Positions 44,781 to 53,460 of a stretch of DNA of 64,000 nucleotides are shown here, piece by piece. The DNA is taken from NCBI RefSeq assembly GCF_030732225.1, contig NZ_CP132230.1, positions 214,001-278,000 of the forward strand. The letters are read 5' to 3'. Within the stretch, counting starts at the first letter, position 1. Each line of letters opens with the position of its first letter. The stretch is from Streptococcus iniae. Lineage in GTDB: Bacteria > Bacillota > Bacilli > Lactobacillales > Streptococcaceae. A program made the position numbers and the translations under genes. The notes under the pieces were generated by a model. The model saw nothing but the letters and a program-made list of their open reading frames with translations. It was not told the DNA's origin and made no database searches.

Positions 44781-44786
44781 TATACT
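44781..44786 (+). promoter_or_regulatory. -10 box of the SSURE gene, next to the IS insertion
   Basis: TATACT lies 30 bp before the ATG. The IS256 copy ends at 44765, so any original -35 box was moved away; the nearest replacement (TACACT, 44757-44762) lies inside the IS end, with an 18-bp spacer. Confidence 0.5.
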
Positions 44787-44816
44787 AAGGTCACTTAAAA
44801 GAAAAGAGGACATTTT

Positions 44817-45887
44817 ATGTTAAACACGTCTCAACAAAAAGGTAAACGCCCAACCACTTGGGTCAAAAAATCTGGATTACTCTTATCAAGTAGTCTGGTC
44901 TTATTGCTAGCAGTTCCTAGTCTAGCAATGGCTGAAGATGCCATGCCGTCTCAGATGGAGACAAATTCTATGATGATGACTGACGGCAATTCCAGTGATC
45001 AAATGGTCAAAAAAGCCCTCATGGAAAACATTAAGACTTCTATTGATGTTCCAGCCTCCTACCTGACAAATGCCATGTCTCCTGGTCCATTTACAGCGGG
45101 TGTTAACCAGTTCATTCCTTTTGAATTATTTGGTGGTGATGGTATGCTTACTCGACTTTTATTGCCCTCATCAAAAGATGCACCATGGTCAGATAATGGA
45201 ACAAGCATGCATGAGGCGCTCCTACCTTTTAAAGATTTAGAAAAAGGAATGTATTATTATCAGCTTAAACTCGATGGGCCAATGGGTGACTTGCAAGATA
45301 AAGCCTTGCTAGACAAGTTGCAAATGAATGGGAAAATGACCTATAAAGCAATGGTTGAGGTTTATGCTGCAAAAGATGGAATGCCTGATATGATGACTAA
45401 AGTCGCAAGCAAACCTGTCAAAGTGATGTTAAACAAAAGCACAAGTGATGAGGAAGTGAAAAAAGGCCTGAAATCAATGGTTTCAAAAACGATCCAAATT
45501 CCTAGAAAATATGTCAATAATGCCAAATTCCCTGGTCCATTTACAGCAGGTGTGAACGAAACATTGCCATTAGAAGCATTTGGTGGAGATGGCATGTTAA
45601 CTCGCCTTCTCTTAACGTCATCAAAAGGAGCTAAGTGGTCAGATAATGGTGACAAAAAACATAAGGCTCTCTTTCTTGTCAAAGACTTGGAAAAAAATAA
45701 ATATTTCTACCAAGTTAAATTGGATGGCAAAGCAGGTCAATTAGAAGACAAAGCCCTTTTAAGCAAACTCATGAAAAATGGGAAACACGATTACATGGCA
45801 GAGGTTACCATTTATGGGGCAAAAGATGGCAAAGCTGACATGACTAAGGTTATTGATCACAAAATGGTTACAATCATGGTAAAATAG
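44817..45887 (+). CDS. Secreted two-repeat SSURE-domain protein
   Basis: A 356-residue secreted protein. A positively charged start and hydrophobic core (GLLLSSSLVLLLAVPSLAMA) give a cleaved signal peptide ending near AMAED. A Met-rich spacer follows, then two repeats of about 145 residues, each with PGPFTAGVN..P.E.FGGDGMLTRLLL.SSK...WSDNG and YYQ/FYQ.KLDG. This matches the SSURE (streptococcal surface repeat) domain that binds fibronectin in pneumococcal PavB. No LPxTG or membrane anchor is seen, so it is presumably released or non-covalently held. Confidence 0.82.
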   Translation: MLNTSQQKGKRPTTWVKKSGLLLSSSLVLLLAVPSLAMAEDAMPSQMETNSMMMTDGNSSDQMVKKALMENIKTSIDVPASYLTNAMSPGPFTAGVNQFIPFELFGGDGMLTRLLLPSSKDAPWSDNGTSMHEALLPFKDLEKGMYYYQLKLDGPMGDLQDKALLDKLQMNGKMTYKAMVEVYAAKDGMPDMMTKVASKPVKVMLNKSTSDEEVKKGLKSMVSKTIQIPRKYVNNAKFPGPFTAGVNETLPLEAFGGDGMLTRLLLTSSKGAKWSDNGDKKHKALFLVKDLEKNKYFYQVKLDGKAGQLEDKALLSKLMKNGKHDYMAEVTIYGAKDGKADMTKVIDHKMVTIMVK

Positions 45888-45900
45888 CGCCTCAATGATA

Positions 45901-45941
45901 AAAAAGTCAAACTTGGTTTACTAACTCTGTTTGACTTTTTT
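45901..45941 (+). terminator. Terminator of the SSURE gene
   Basis: AAAAAGTCAAAC / GTTTGACTTTTTTT stem, 14 bp after the stop. Confidence 0.88.
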
Positions 45942-45959
45942 TAGGGTTAGTCCTTAAAA

Positions 45960-45992
45960 GGTCATATTCAGGTCACAATACTTTTTTATACT
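45960..45992 (+). promoter_or_regulatory. Candidate HssR box and promoter of the heme-efflux operon
   Basis: Direct repeat GGTCATATT-CA-GGTCACAAT (45960-45968 and 45971-45979), with TATACT as -10 (45987-45992). The spacing and sequence resemble the HssR box described for staphylococcal hrtAB (GTTCATATT, 2-bp gap, repeated). The repeat covers the expected -35 position, typical of an OmpR-type activator site. Confidence 0.65.
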
Positions 45993-46020
45993 AGGGTTAC
46001 TAAAAAAAGGAGTGACCGTG

Positions 46021-47106
46021 ATGAAAGTTGCATGGAGTGAACTTAGGTACCAACCTAAAAAATATATTTTGATTGAATTACTGATTGTTTTAATGATTTT
46101 TATGGTGATTTTTCTGACAGGCTTAACAAATGGTTTGGGACGTGCTGTTAGTGCTCAGATTGATAACTACGGCAACAAAACCTACCTTTTATCAGAAGAT
46201 GCCGAAGGGATTATTACCTTTTCAAATATTAGTAAAGACCTGGATCATACCATTGAAGATTTAGCTTTAAAAGATAAGGCAGAGCTTGTTATCCAACGTT
46301 CTGGTGTGCAATTAGGAAATAATGCACAAAGCAAAGACTTAACTTATTTTGCTATTGAAAAAAGTGACCTTTTAAATCCCAAAATTGTTGAAGGCAAAGC
46401 CTTGTCTGCAAAAGAAGGCGAAATTGTTTTGGATAGCTCTTTTAAAGAAACTCTTTCCATAGGGAGTTCTATTCGTGACAAAGCGTCACAAATGCCCCTA
46501 AAAGTTGTTGGTTTTACTGATGACGCCATGTATGGTCATAGCGCGGTAGGCTTTATCACTCCAAAAACATTTGAAACAATGAAAAAAGCAAGTAATCCAC
46601 AGTACCAGTGGCAAGCACAAGCCATTGTGACAAGTGATGTGATCAAACCTAAAAAATTGCCTAAAGAGCTTAAGGCCTATCAAAAAGAGGACATCATTAC
46701 AAAAATTCCAGGCTATCAGGCTGAACACTTAACCCTAACAATGATTACTTGGGTTTTATTAATAGCCTCATCAGCTATTTTAGGCGTTTTCTTTTATATT
46801 TTGACCCTGCAAAAATTGAAACAATTTGGAGTTCTAAAAGCTATTGGCATGTCCATGACAGCTATTACTGGCATCCAATTATCACAGATTTCACTTTTGT
46901 CTTTATTTGGCCTTGTGACAGGACTTGGCTTAACTAGTCTTCTGGCTAGCATTTTACCATCAGCTATGCCTTTTTACCTCAAAACAAGCAATGTCTTGTT
47001 GGTGTCCCTTAGTTTTTTGGTGATTTCAATTAGTTGTGGGGCATTATCTCTCTTTAAGGTTAGACAAGTTGATCCTGTTGAAGTGATTGGTGGAAATGGA
47101 GAATAA
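46021..47106 (+). CDS. hrtB: ABC transporter permease, HrtB-like (heme efflux)
   Basis: A 361-residue FtsX/MacB-type permease: one N-terminal transmembrane segment, a large extracellular domain (about residues 45-225), then three more transmembrane segments. This four-helix single-permease form is that of HrtB, which extracts heme from the membrane. ATG 46021 lies 8 bp after AAAAAAAGGAG; upstream GTG codons are less well spaced. It is first in an hrtB-hrtA-hssR-hssS unit. Confidence 0.75.
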   Translation: MKVAWSELRYQPKKYILIELLIVLMIFMVIFLTGLTNGLGRAVSAQIDNYGNKTYLLSEDAEGIITFSNISKDLDHTIEDLALKDKAELVIQRSGVQLGNNAQSKDLTYFAIEKSDLLNPKIVEGKALSAKEGEIVLDSSFKETLSIGSSIRDKASQMPLKVVGFTDDAMYGHSAVGFITPKTFETMKKASNPQYQWQAQAIVTSDVIKPKKLPKELKAYQKEDIITKIPGYQAEHLTLTMITWVLLIASSAILGVFFYILTLQKLKQFGVLKAIGMSMTAITGIQLSQISLLSLFGLVTGLGLTSLLASILPSAMPFYLKTSNVLLVSLSFLVISISCGALSLFKVRQVDPVEVIGGNGE

Positions 47107-47107
47107 T

Positions 47108-47785
47108 ATGACAATCTTAGCATTAAGTGGTGTAACCAAAAAATTTCAAGATGGAGAAGGTGAACGAGTGGTCTTGGACCAACTTGATTTGAGTGTATCT
47201 AAAAATGAATTTGTGGCTATTTTAGGGCCGTCTGGGTCTGGGAAATCAACCCTTCTATCAATTGCAGGGCTCTTGCTATCAGCTGATTCTGGCAGTATTC
47301 GTATTGCAAATCAAGACCTATCTGCTTTGAAGCAGAAGCAATGGACACAAAAACGTCAAGAATTGTTAGGCTTTATTTTTCAGGACCATCAGTTGTTACC
47401 CTTTATGACCATTGGCAAGCAATTGCAAATGGTGGCTAAAATGAAAGGGATTAAGGATAAAAAAGCAGCAGATTTAGAAATCGACAGGCTTTTAGAGGAT
47501 TTGGGGATTAGTGCTTGTAAAGATAAGTACCCTAATAAGATGTCTGGTGGTCAAAAACAAAGGGCAGCAATTGCGCGTGCTTTTATAGGGAATCCTCAGG
47601 TGATTTTAGCTGACGAACCAACGGCTAGTCTGGATCCTGAAAGGGGGCGTGACATCGCGCGCTTGATTCAAATGGAGGTCAAACAAAAGGGAAAAGTAGC
47701 TATTATGGTAACCCATGACCAGTCTATTTTGGATTTGGTTGACACCATTTATGACCTTAAAAATGGAAAATTAATCAAGCGCTAG
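47108..47785 (+). CDS. hrtA: ABC transporter ATPase, HrtA-like
   Basis: A 225-residue MacB-type ATPase: Walker A GPSGSGKST, Q-loop FIFQDHQLLPFM, signature MSGGQKQR, Walker B VILADEPTASLD. It starts one base after the permease stop, with GGAG inside the preceding gene. With HrtB it forms a heme-toxicity exporter, as inferred from the linked HssRS-like system. Confidence 0.8.
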   Translation: MTILALSGVTKKFQDGEGERVVLDQLDLSVSKNEFVAILGPSGSGKSTLLSIAGLLLSADSGSIRIANQDLSALKQKQWTQKRQELLGFIFQDHQLLPFMTIGKQLQMVAKMKGIKDKKAADLEIDRLLEDLGISACKDKYPNKMSGGQKQRAAIARAFIGNPQVILADEPTASLDPERGRDIARLIQMEVKQKGKVAIMVTHDQSILDLVDTIYDLKNGKLIKR

Positions 47786-47827
47786 CTTTCAATGGCTCTG
47801 TGATATAATGAAGGAAAGGAGAGGCTT

Positions 47828-48517
47828 ATGTTTACCATTTTAGTTGCTGAAGACGATCGGTCATTAAATAAAATCATTTCAACCAAGTTAAAGCAAGAAA
47901 ACTTCAATGTGCATTCTGTTTTTAATGGCCAAGAAGCATTAGATGTTATGGAGTCACACCATATTGATCTCATTATCACAGACATCATGATGCCCCAGTT
48001 AGATGGTTATGGTTTTTTGAAGGTGTTGCGCCAATCAGGTTACCAATTACCAGTTTTGATGATTACAGCAAAATCTCAACTAGAATCTCTAGAAGAGGCT
48101 TTTAGGTTAGGCGTTGATGATTATTTGGTAAAACCTCTCAGGCTTCAAGAATTATTGCTGCGCGTGCAAGCCTTATTGAGGCGTGCGCAATTGGAAGTTG
48201 AACAGCAATTACAAGTTGGTCAGACAATCTTGGATTACAAGCAATTAACAGTGACCTTGTTAGAGCATCAAGAAGTCATTCAAGTTCCCCCAAAGGAATT
48301 TTACTTGCTCTATAAATTATTAAGTCGACCTGAACAAATTTTTACCCGCCTTGAATTGTTGGATGAGATTTGGGGAATGGAAGATGATAAGGATGAGAGG
48401 CTTGTTGACGCCTGTGTTAAAAGGGTTCGGCATAAATTTAATGCCAATACGGATTTTGAGATTATCACTATTAGAGGCTTAGGCTACAAAGGGAGATTAG
48501 GTCATGGCAAAGTCTAA
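47828..48517 (+). CDS. hssR: OmpR-family response regulator, HssR-like
   Basis: A 229-residue regulator. The receiver has LVAEDDRS, Asp in LIITDIMMPQLDG and Lys in DDYLVKPL. The C-terminal winged helix is OmpR-type (PPKEFYLLYKLLSRPEQIFTRLELLDEIWG..VDACVKRVRHK). Only 42 bp follow hrtA. It probably binds the direct repeat at 45960. Confidence 0.85.
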   Translation: MFTILVAEDDRSLNKIISTKLKQENFNVHSVFNGQEALDVMESHHIDLIITDIMMPQLDGYGFLKVLRQSGYQLPVLMITAKSQLESLEEAFRLGVDDYLVKPLRLQELLLRVQALLRRAQLEVEQQLQVGQTILDYKQLTVTLLEHQEVIQVPPKEFYLLYKLLSRPEQIFTRLELLDEIWGMEDDKDERLVDACVKRVRHKFNANTDFEIITIRGLGYKGRLGHGKV

Positions 48518-49565
48518 ACACTTGCAATTATCACTGCGATATTATTTTGTCTTGCTTTTTATAGGTATTTTACTGGTTACTTGCTTTTCAGGTCTATTTT
48601 TTATTTGCCTGCTACACCTCTTGTTTGGTGTTAAAGGCGGTTTAATGTTCTTTATTGGCAGTTACACAATGGTCATCCTTCTTTTAGGCAGCTTGATTAT
48701 GTGGCAAGGGTCAATCCACTTAACAAGGCCTATTCAGCAGTTGAATCAGGCCGTCAAAGAAGTGGCTAAGGGAAATTTTGACTATCAGGTGGTTCGTAAA
48801 AAATACCCTAATGACACAGCAGATTATCACAATGAACTGGATGAGCTATCTCAGAATCTTAATCAAATGGCTCAGGATTTGAAGAATTTAGACCAAATGA
48901 GGCAAGAATTTATTTCCAATGTGTCACATGAATTAAAGACGCCTGTGGCTTCACTCGTTGGGGTTAGTGACTTATTGGCAAGTCATCAGCTAACCTGCGA
49001 AGACCAAGCGGAGCTATTACAGATCATGCAGTCAGAAACAATCAGACTTAGCCGTCTTTGTGATGCTATCTTAAATCTTAACCGTTTGGATAGAGATTTT
49101 TTACTTGAAGTCAAGGAAACGAGGATTGATGAGCAACTGCGACAAGCCATGATTCTTTTGACCGAAAAGTGGAAAGAAAAGAAGATTTCTCTAGAAATGC
49201 CACCTCACGCAGTTAGGCTGGTGACAGACCCGCACTTGACCATGCAAGTGTGGATCAATCTCCTAGACAATGCCATAAAATATTCAGGGGATGACGTCAG
49301 ACTAGCTATTGCAATCATAGATCAAAAAGATAGTATCTCTGTTGTAATTACAGACCAAGGTATCGGCATTTCAAAAGAAGACCAAAGACGACTCTATGAA
49401 CCTTTTTATCAGAGTGATCATTCGCATTCACAAGAAGGCAACGGCCTTGGACTATCTATTGTAAAAAAAATTGTCACAGCTCTCTCAGGAACCATCACAA
49501 TCACAAGCCAATTAGGTCAAGGCACTAAAGTCAGTCTCACATTACCTAGAAATATAAGACCATAA
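48504..49565 (+). CDS. hssS: Sensor histidine kinase, HssS-like
   Basis: A 353-residue kinase: two transmembrane segments (residues 14-40 and 46-66) with almost no loop between them, then HAMP (RPIQQLNQAVKEVAKGNFDYQV), HisKA (FISNVSHELKTPVASL) and HATPase (NLLDNAIKY, DQGIGI, GNGLGLSIV). The short sensor part suggests intramembrane sensing, consistent with heme in the bilayer. Overlaps hssR by 14 bp. Confidence 0.85.
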   Translation: MAKSKHLQLSLRYYFVLLFIGILLVTCFSGLFFICLLHLLFGVKGGLMFFIGSYTMVILLLGSLIMWQGSIHLTRPIQQLNQAVKEVAKGNFDYQVVRKKYPNDTADYHNELDELSQNLNQMAQDLKNLDQMRQEFISNVSHELKTPVASLVGVSDLLASHQLTCEDQAELLQIMQSETIRLSRLCDAILNLNRLDRDFLLEVKETRIDEQLRQAMILLTEKWKEKKISLEMPPHAVRLVTDPHLTMQVWINLLDNAIKYSGDDVRLAIAIIDQKDSISVVITDQGIGISKEDQRRLYEPFYQSDHSHSQEGNGLGLSIVKKIVTALSGTITITSQLGQGTKVSLTLPRNIRP

Positions 49566-49607
49566 AAAGAATCCCTTTAACAAAACCTGTTGAGGGGATT
49601 CTTTTTG
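49564..49607 (+). terminator. Terminator of the heme operon
   Basis: AAAAAGAATCCC / GGGGATTCTTTTT stem with an 18-nt loop, overlapping the end of the kinase gene. Confidence 0.88.
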
Positions 49608-49719
49608 TAACTGCTAAAAGTAAGAAATAAATGTTATTTATCTATTAAGGCTTACGTTTCCCATAGCAAAACGATTTTCTATGAGAAATCAATCAAAAAG
49701 TTTTAGAGGAGGCTTTTTC

Positions 49720-50316
49720 TTAGTTATCAATCAGCATGTCCGCAAATTTTTCTGTGGTTTGGTAGTAGTGTTCATATTGTGAGCGTCTAACCCGTTGTGT
49801 TTGTTCAATACATTCTTTTTGCTGTCCTCTTTCAGAAACATCTCGATTAAGGCGTCTTTCGAGTTCAGATTCAGCATCAGTACGTAAACAAATGGACAAA
49901 TCAAATAATTCTCTAGGTAGGAAACCAGCTGACATTCCTTCGACAATTAGGATAGGTTTTTTAGCGATTAGCCGCTTACTTGGAGCCCAAGGCTCATCAA
50001 TGGTTATGATATCAATTCCGTTTCTTAAAGCTAGGATATCGCGTTGTAAGCTTTTAAGTTCGTGTGAAATTGGTGCGTTAGCCGTTACTTTCTGGTCCGG
50101 ATCACTTACTAAATGAACGAATTTTCTAAAAGTTCCATCAATAATGTAAGGATCCGTTTCAAGAAGGTTAACATCTTCAGGATTTAAGAGCTCAATCAAT
50201 TTTTTGGTAAACGTGGTTTTTCCAGATGCCCCGTGCCCATAAATACGAATAACACCTTTCTTTTTCTCGGAAATGAACTGAGTAATTAAAGGTAAGTAGT
50301 TACTATAATCTGGCAT
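49720..50316 (-). CDS. P-loop nucleoside/uridine kinase-like protein
   Basis: A 198-residue uridine kinase/phosphoribulokinase-like P-loop protein: Walker A GHGASGKTTFTKKL, an LLETDPYIIDGTFRK acidic segment like the base-binding region, and PILIVEGMSAGFLPRELFDLSICLRTDAESELERRLNRD (lid). Such proteins phosphorylate nucleosides or small metabolites. The substrate is not evident. Single-gene unit, minus strand. Confidence 0.75.
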   Translation of the reverse strand: MPDYSNYLPLITQFISEKKKGVIRIYGHGASGKTTFTKKLIELLNPEDVNLLETDPYIIDGTFRKFVHLVSDPDQKVTANAPISHELKSLQRDILALRNGIDIITIDEPWAPSKRLIAKKPILIVEGMSAGFLPRELFDLSICLRTDAESELERRLNRDVSERGQQKECIEQTQRVRRSQYEHYYQTTEKFADMLIDN

Positions 50317-50542
50317 AAAGAGCTCCTTTGAATGTTTTTTTCATTATACCATAAACCATAGAAAAGCCAGTCAGAAGACTAAAAGTAGCCTATTTTAGCC
50401 CAACATAGTTACGCACTTATGATAAAATAACTGTAAAAGAAAACATGAAAAGTTTTGATTAAGACAAGATTTTTTTGCATAAATGGGAAAATCAAAAGAA
50501 AAGCCAAGTCATCGCTATAATTGAAGTACTAAGGAGTATATT

Positions 50543-51412
50543 ATGGAACGCTATCAAAAACTAGGTAGTACCTTTAGGTTATTACGAAAAAATAGACATA
50601 TTTCTTTAAAGCAAGTTGCTACCGATGAGGTATCAGTTTCCCAATTGTCACGCTTTGAGCGAGGGGAATCAGCTCTTTCTGTGGAAAAATTTTTTATAGC
50701 ATTGGAAAACATTAATGTAGAGATGAAAGAATTCATGGATACATGGAATAACTATCAAAAGACAGAACAAATTCGCTTTATGTCATCTTTAATTGATTTA
50801 GAGTATAAGCGAGATATTCAAGGCTTTCGCCAATTATTGGTATCTGAGCAAGAAAAGTTCAAAGAACAGTCAAGTAATTATAGGCATTATCTAAATATTA
50901 TTTTGTTACAAGGCTTCATTTGCAAGTGTGATTCAAGTATCCCTTTTCCCAAAAAATATGTTGAAGAAATATCAGACTATCTTTTTTCCACAGAACAATG
51001 GGAAATTTACGAAATTATTTTAATAGGAAACCTTTATTTATTCATTGATGTTCCCTTGTTACATAAAATGGGTCAAGAAATTATTAATAGAAGAGATTTT
51101 TATCAAGAGATTGGAACACATAATGATCTGGTGATAATGACACTTTTAAATATCTGGGAATCCTGTTTACATCGAGATAGCATAGTAATTGCTAGGTATT
51201 ATCAGGCAGAAATTGAAAAATTACTGCACAATGAAACAAAGGTCTATGAACGAACCATTTATCTTTTCTTATTAGGTCTCCAAGAATATAAAGAAAAGTA
51301 CGCTTTATCTGGAATTGAAAAAATGAACCAAGCCATACAGATTTTTAAATGGCTTGGCTGTACTAATCTTGCCAATAACTACACCAATGACTTGAAAAAA
51401 TGCTTACATTAA
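50543..51412 (+). CDS. Rgg/GadR/MutR-family transcriptional regulator
   Basis: A 289-residue Rgg-type regulator. The N-terminal XRE helix-turn-helix is GSTFRLLRKNRHISLKQVATDEVSVSQLSRFERGESALSVEKF. The rest is the alpha-helical TPR-like Rgg domain that binds peptides in quorum-sensing members. No short hydrophobic peptide gene of SHP type is seen immediately beside it, so it may be a stand-alone member. The MFS gene 75 bp downstream is a plausible target. Confidence 0.88.
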   Translation: MERYQKLGSTFRLLRKNRHISLKQVATDEVSVSQLSRFERGESALSVEKFFIALENINVEMKEFMDTWNNYQKTEQIRFMSSLIDLEYKRDIQGFRQLLVSEQEKFKEQSSNYRHYLNIILLQGFICKCDSSIPFPKKYVEEISDYLFSTEQWEIYEIILIGNLYLFIDVPLLHKMGQEIINRRDFYQEIGTHNDLVIMTLLNIWESCLHRDSIVIARYYQAEIEKLLHNETKVYERTIYLFLLGLQEYKEKYALSGIEKMNQAIQIFKWLGCTNLANNYTNDLKKCLH

Positions 51413-51486
51413 TTTTTGTAGATTTGCGATTTTTTAAACTAAATCACTAAGATACCTTATACTATTAGCAATTAATAGGAGGTAGA

Positions 51487-52680
51487 ATGATGCACAAAAA
51501 TGAAGGTAAATTATTAGCTAGTGTTGGGATAAGTAAAATAGGCAATGTGATGTATGATTACGGAAATAGTACATGGCTTGCTGGTCTTGGTATACTTGGA
51601 CAAAAATACATTGGTTATTATCAATTAGCTGAAAATGTGATCTCACTTCTTTTAAATCCAATTGGAGGAGCAGTTGCTGATCGCTTTAAAAGACGAAAAA
51701 TATTATTGGTAACAGATTTGATAGCTTCTATCATGTGTCTAACTCTAGGTCTATTTGGGACAAAAGACATAATGCTTTGGGGGCTTATTGTAGTCAATGG
51801 CGTTTTGGCTGTGTTACATGCCTTTTCAGGGACTTCTTTTCGGTCCTATGTGGCAAATTTAGTTGAAGAAGATAGATTAGTTGCATTTAATGCTCATCTA
51901 GAAATGCTGTCACAAATTGTCAGTGTATCATCACCAATTTTAGCCTTTTTGTTTGTTGACAGATTTGGTTTAAAACCAACATTGATTAGTGATGGCATCA
52001 GTTTTATGGTATCATTTTTGATTTTATTGTCGCTAAAAGCACCGGAAGGACATGTTACAGAAAATAAACAAAGAGTAACTGTCAAAGAAATTTTTATGGA
52101 TATTATTGAAGGCCTTAAATTTGTTAGCACTGAAAAAGAGATTTTCTTTCTCTTGATTATAGCTTCTCTAGTGAATTTTTTTATAGCGGCCTATAACTAC
52201 CTGATTCCTTTTACCAATCAATTGTTTTCAAATCAGTCAAGTTATGCCAGTCTTCTAACAGCTGGTGCTTTGGGGGCCATCTTAGGAGCATTTCTTTCAA
52301 GTAAGGTATTTAAAAACACTTACAAAAGTCTCTTGCTCTCTCTTGCTTTAAGTGGATTGGGTCTTACCTTACTAACTGTGTTTGCAACTCTAGGTCTTCC
52401 TATAATAGTCATTCTTTTAGGGAACCTCATATTTTCTCTTTTTCTAACAATATTTAATATTCACTTTTTCACCTTGGTTTCTAAAAAAGTACCAGCAGAG
52501 TTGCTTGGTAGAGTATTTAGTTCAATCTACACGGTTGCAATAGTATTTATGCCATTAGGAACGTTTTTAATGACAGTATTGCCATCATCCGTTGATAGAA
52601 GGTCGTTTTTAGTTATTGGTTTAGCCATAACAGTACTGTCAGCTTTTGCTTATTCTTATGCTGTCAAAAATTTCAAATAG
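51487..52680 (+). CDS. MFS transporter
   Basis: A 397-residue major facilitator with about twelve hydrophobic segments and the motif-A-like GGAVADRFKRRKILL loop between helices 2 and 3. It resembles macrolide-efflux (MefA-like) permeases in length and N-terminus, but the substrate is unknown. It starts at ATG 51487 or 51490 behind TAGGAGG. Linked to the Rgg gene. Confidence 0.85.
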   Translation: MMHKNEGKLLASVGISKIGNVMYDYGNSTWLAGLGILGQKYIGYYQLAENVISLLLNPIGGAVADRFKRRKILLVTDLIASIMCLTLGLFGTKDIMLWGLIVVNGVLAVLHAFSGTSFRSYVANLVEEDRLVAFNAHLEMLSQIVSVSSPILAFLFVDRFGLKPTLISDGISFMVSFLILLSLKAPEGHVTENKQRVTVKEIFMDIIEGLKFVSTEKEIFFLLIIASLVNFFIAAYNYLIPFTNQLFSNQSSYASLLTAGALGAILGAFLSSKVFKNTYKSLLLSLALSGLGLTLLTVFATLGLPIIVILLGNLIFSLFLTIFNIHFFTLVSKKVPAELLGRVFSSIYTVAIVFMPLGTFLMTVLPSSVDRRSFLVIGLAITVLSAFAYSYAVKNFK

Positions 52681-52734
52681 AAACTGGGCATTTTCTTATC
52701 TTATGCATTGAGTCAAATGCTTTAAGGTGGTAAA

Positions 52735-52818
52735 ATGAAGTTGAAAAAAGAGTTTCTAATGAGTCCTGTTTACCAGATGATTGTAAAGGTTGTTAATCAT
52801 ATGAGGAGAAAAAAATGA
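52735..52818 (+). CDS. Possible 27-residue basic peptide (small gene)
   Basis: A 27-codon frame: starts MKLKKEFLMSPVYQ, ends NHMRRKK. ATG 52735 lies 4 bp after AAGGTGG. Its TGA overlaps the ATG of the next gene (ATGA), and the next gene's GAGGAG RBS lies inside its last codons. This is the usual layout of a translationally coupled leader. The peptide is strongly basic with a hydrophobic middle. Function unknown; it may simply be a leader controlling translation of the exported protein. Confidence 0.4.
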   Translation: MKLKKEFLMSPVYQMIVKVVNHMRRKK

Positions 52819-53270
52819 ATAAAATGAAGCATCTCATTGCCCTTTTGGCAACACTGTTGGCTGTATTTTTAGTGACTAAGGGATTGGATTCTAGCAGTAC
52901 CAATAAGGTTTCTACAAAACCTAACACGGCATCAATAAGTAAAATAGGTGCCGTTACAAGGGAGAAAGAGCTTGTTAAAACAGAAAATAAGACAGTAAAA
53001 ACCTTAGTAAAGGCCTACAAGGATAGTGATGAAGCATTTATCAATCAGATTTTGGACTATCCTGATTCACAAATAGTGATTGCAAACCCAGACGGAGGAA
53101 GTGGTTTTTTCACAAATATAATTCCAGACTTTGTTGGTGTTGGTGCCGTCATATCACATAAAGACGGAAAGCGAGTGTCAGTTGATACAAGAAGTCCTGA
53201 CGCAGCAACCGTTGGAGAAATCAAAGCAGCCCTAAGGCAAGCCAAAATGAATAAAACAGAGATAAACTAG
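52815..53270 (+). CDS. Small exported protein of unknown function
   Basis: A 151-residue protein with an N-terminal hydrophobic segment (HLIALLATLLAVFLVTKGL), either a signal peptide or a membrane anchor; no lipobox. The mature part is a Ser/Thr/Lys-rich linker (to about 65) and a compact domain (VKAYKDSDEAFINQIL, IVIANPDGGSGFFTNIIPDFVGVGAVIS). I do not recognise the family. Translation may be coupled to the small frame that overlaps its start. Confidence 0.75.
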   Translation: MNKMKHLIALLATLLAVFLVTKGLDSSSTNKVSTKPNTASISKIGAVTREKELVKTENKTVKTLVKAYKDSDEAFINQILDYPDSQIVIANPDGGSGFFTNIIPDFVGVGAVISHKDGKRVSVDTRSPDAATVGEIKAALRQAKMNKTEIN

Positions 53271-53310
53271 CATAAAAACAGAGAAAAAGCCTTTTTAAAA
53301 AAAAGGCTCA

Positions 53311-53345
53311 GAGTGAAGACAAAGTCCTTGTCTTCACTCTTTTTG
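53311..53345 (+). terminator. Rho-independent terminator
   Basis: GAGTGAAGACA / GTCTTCACTC stem followed by TTTTT. Confidence 0.88.
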
Positions 53346-53357
53346 ATGTTTTTCAAA

Positions 53358-53460
53358 AGTGGCTCGGACGTAAGCGACTTCCTTCGGAATTCCATTACTC
53401 ATTTTTTAGCCCTGGTCTAAAAAATTCCGTCGTGGCTTTTCTAATTCGGAATAAGCCACT
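53358..53460. repeat. Single palindromic element related to the 113-bp repeat
   Basis: Outer arms AGTGGCT (53358-53364) and AGCCACT (53454-53460); inner arms GGAATT and AATTCC. It shares CTCGGACG, GACTTCCTTC, AGCCC, CTAAAA, ATTC and GTCGT blocks in the same order with the repeats at 33589-33927, so the two belong to one dispersed small-element family. Confidence 0.7.

Noticed and set aside
50317..50542. SHP-type pheromone gene beside the Rgg regulator
   Set aside because: Both strands were read; no short frame with an RBS and a hydrophobic C-terminus was found.
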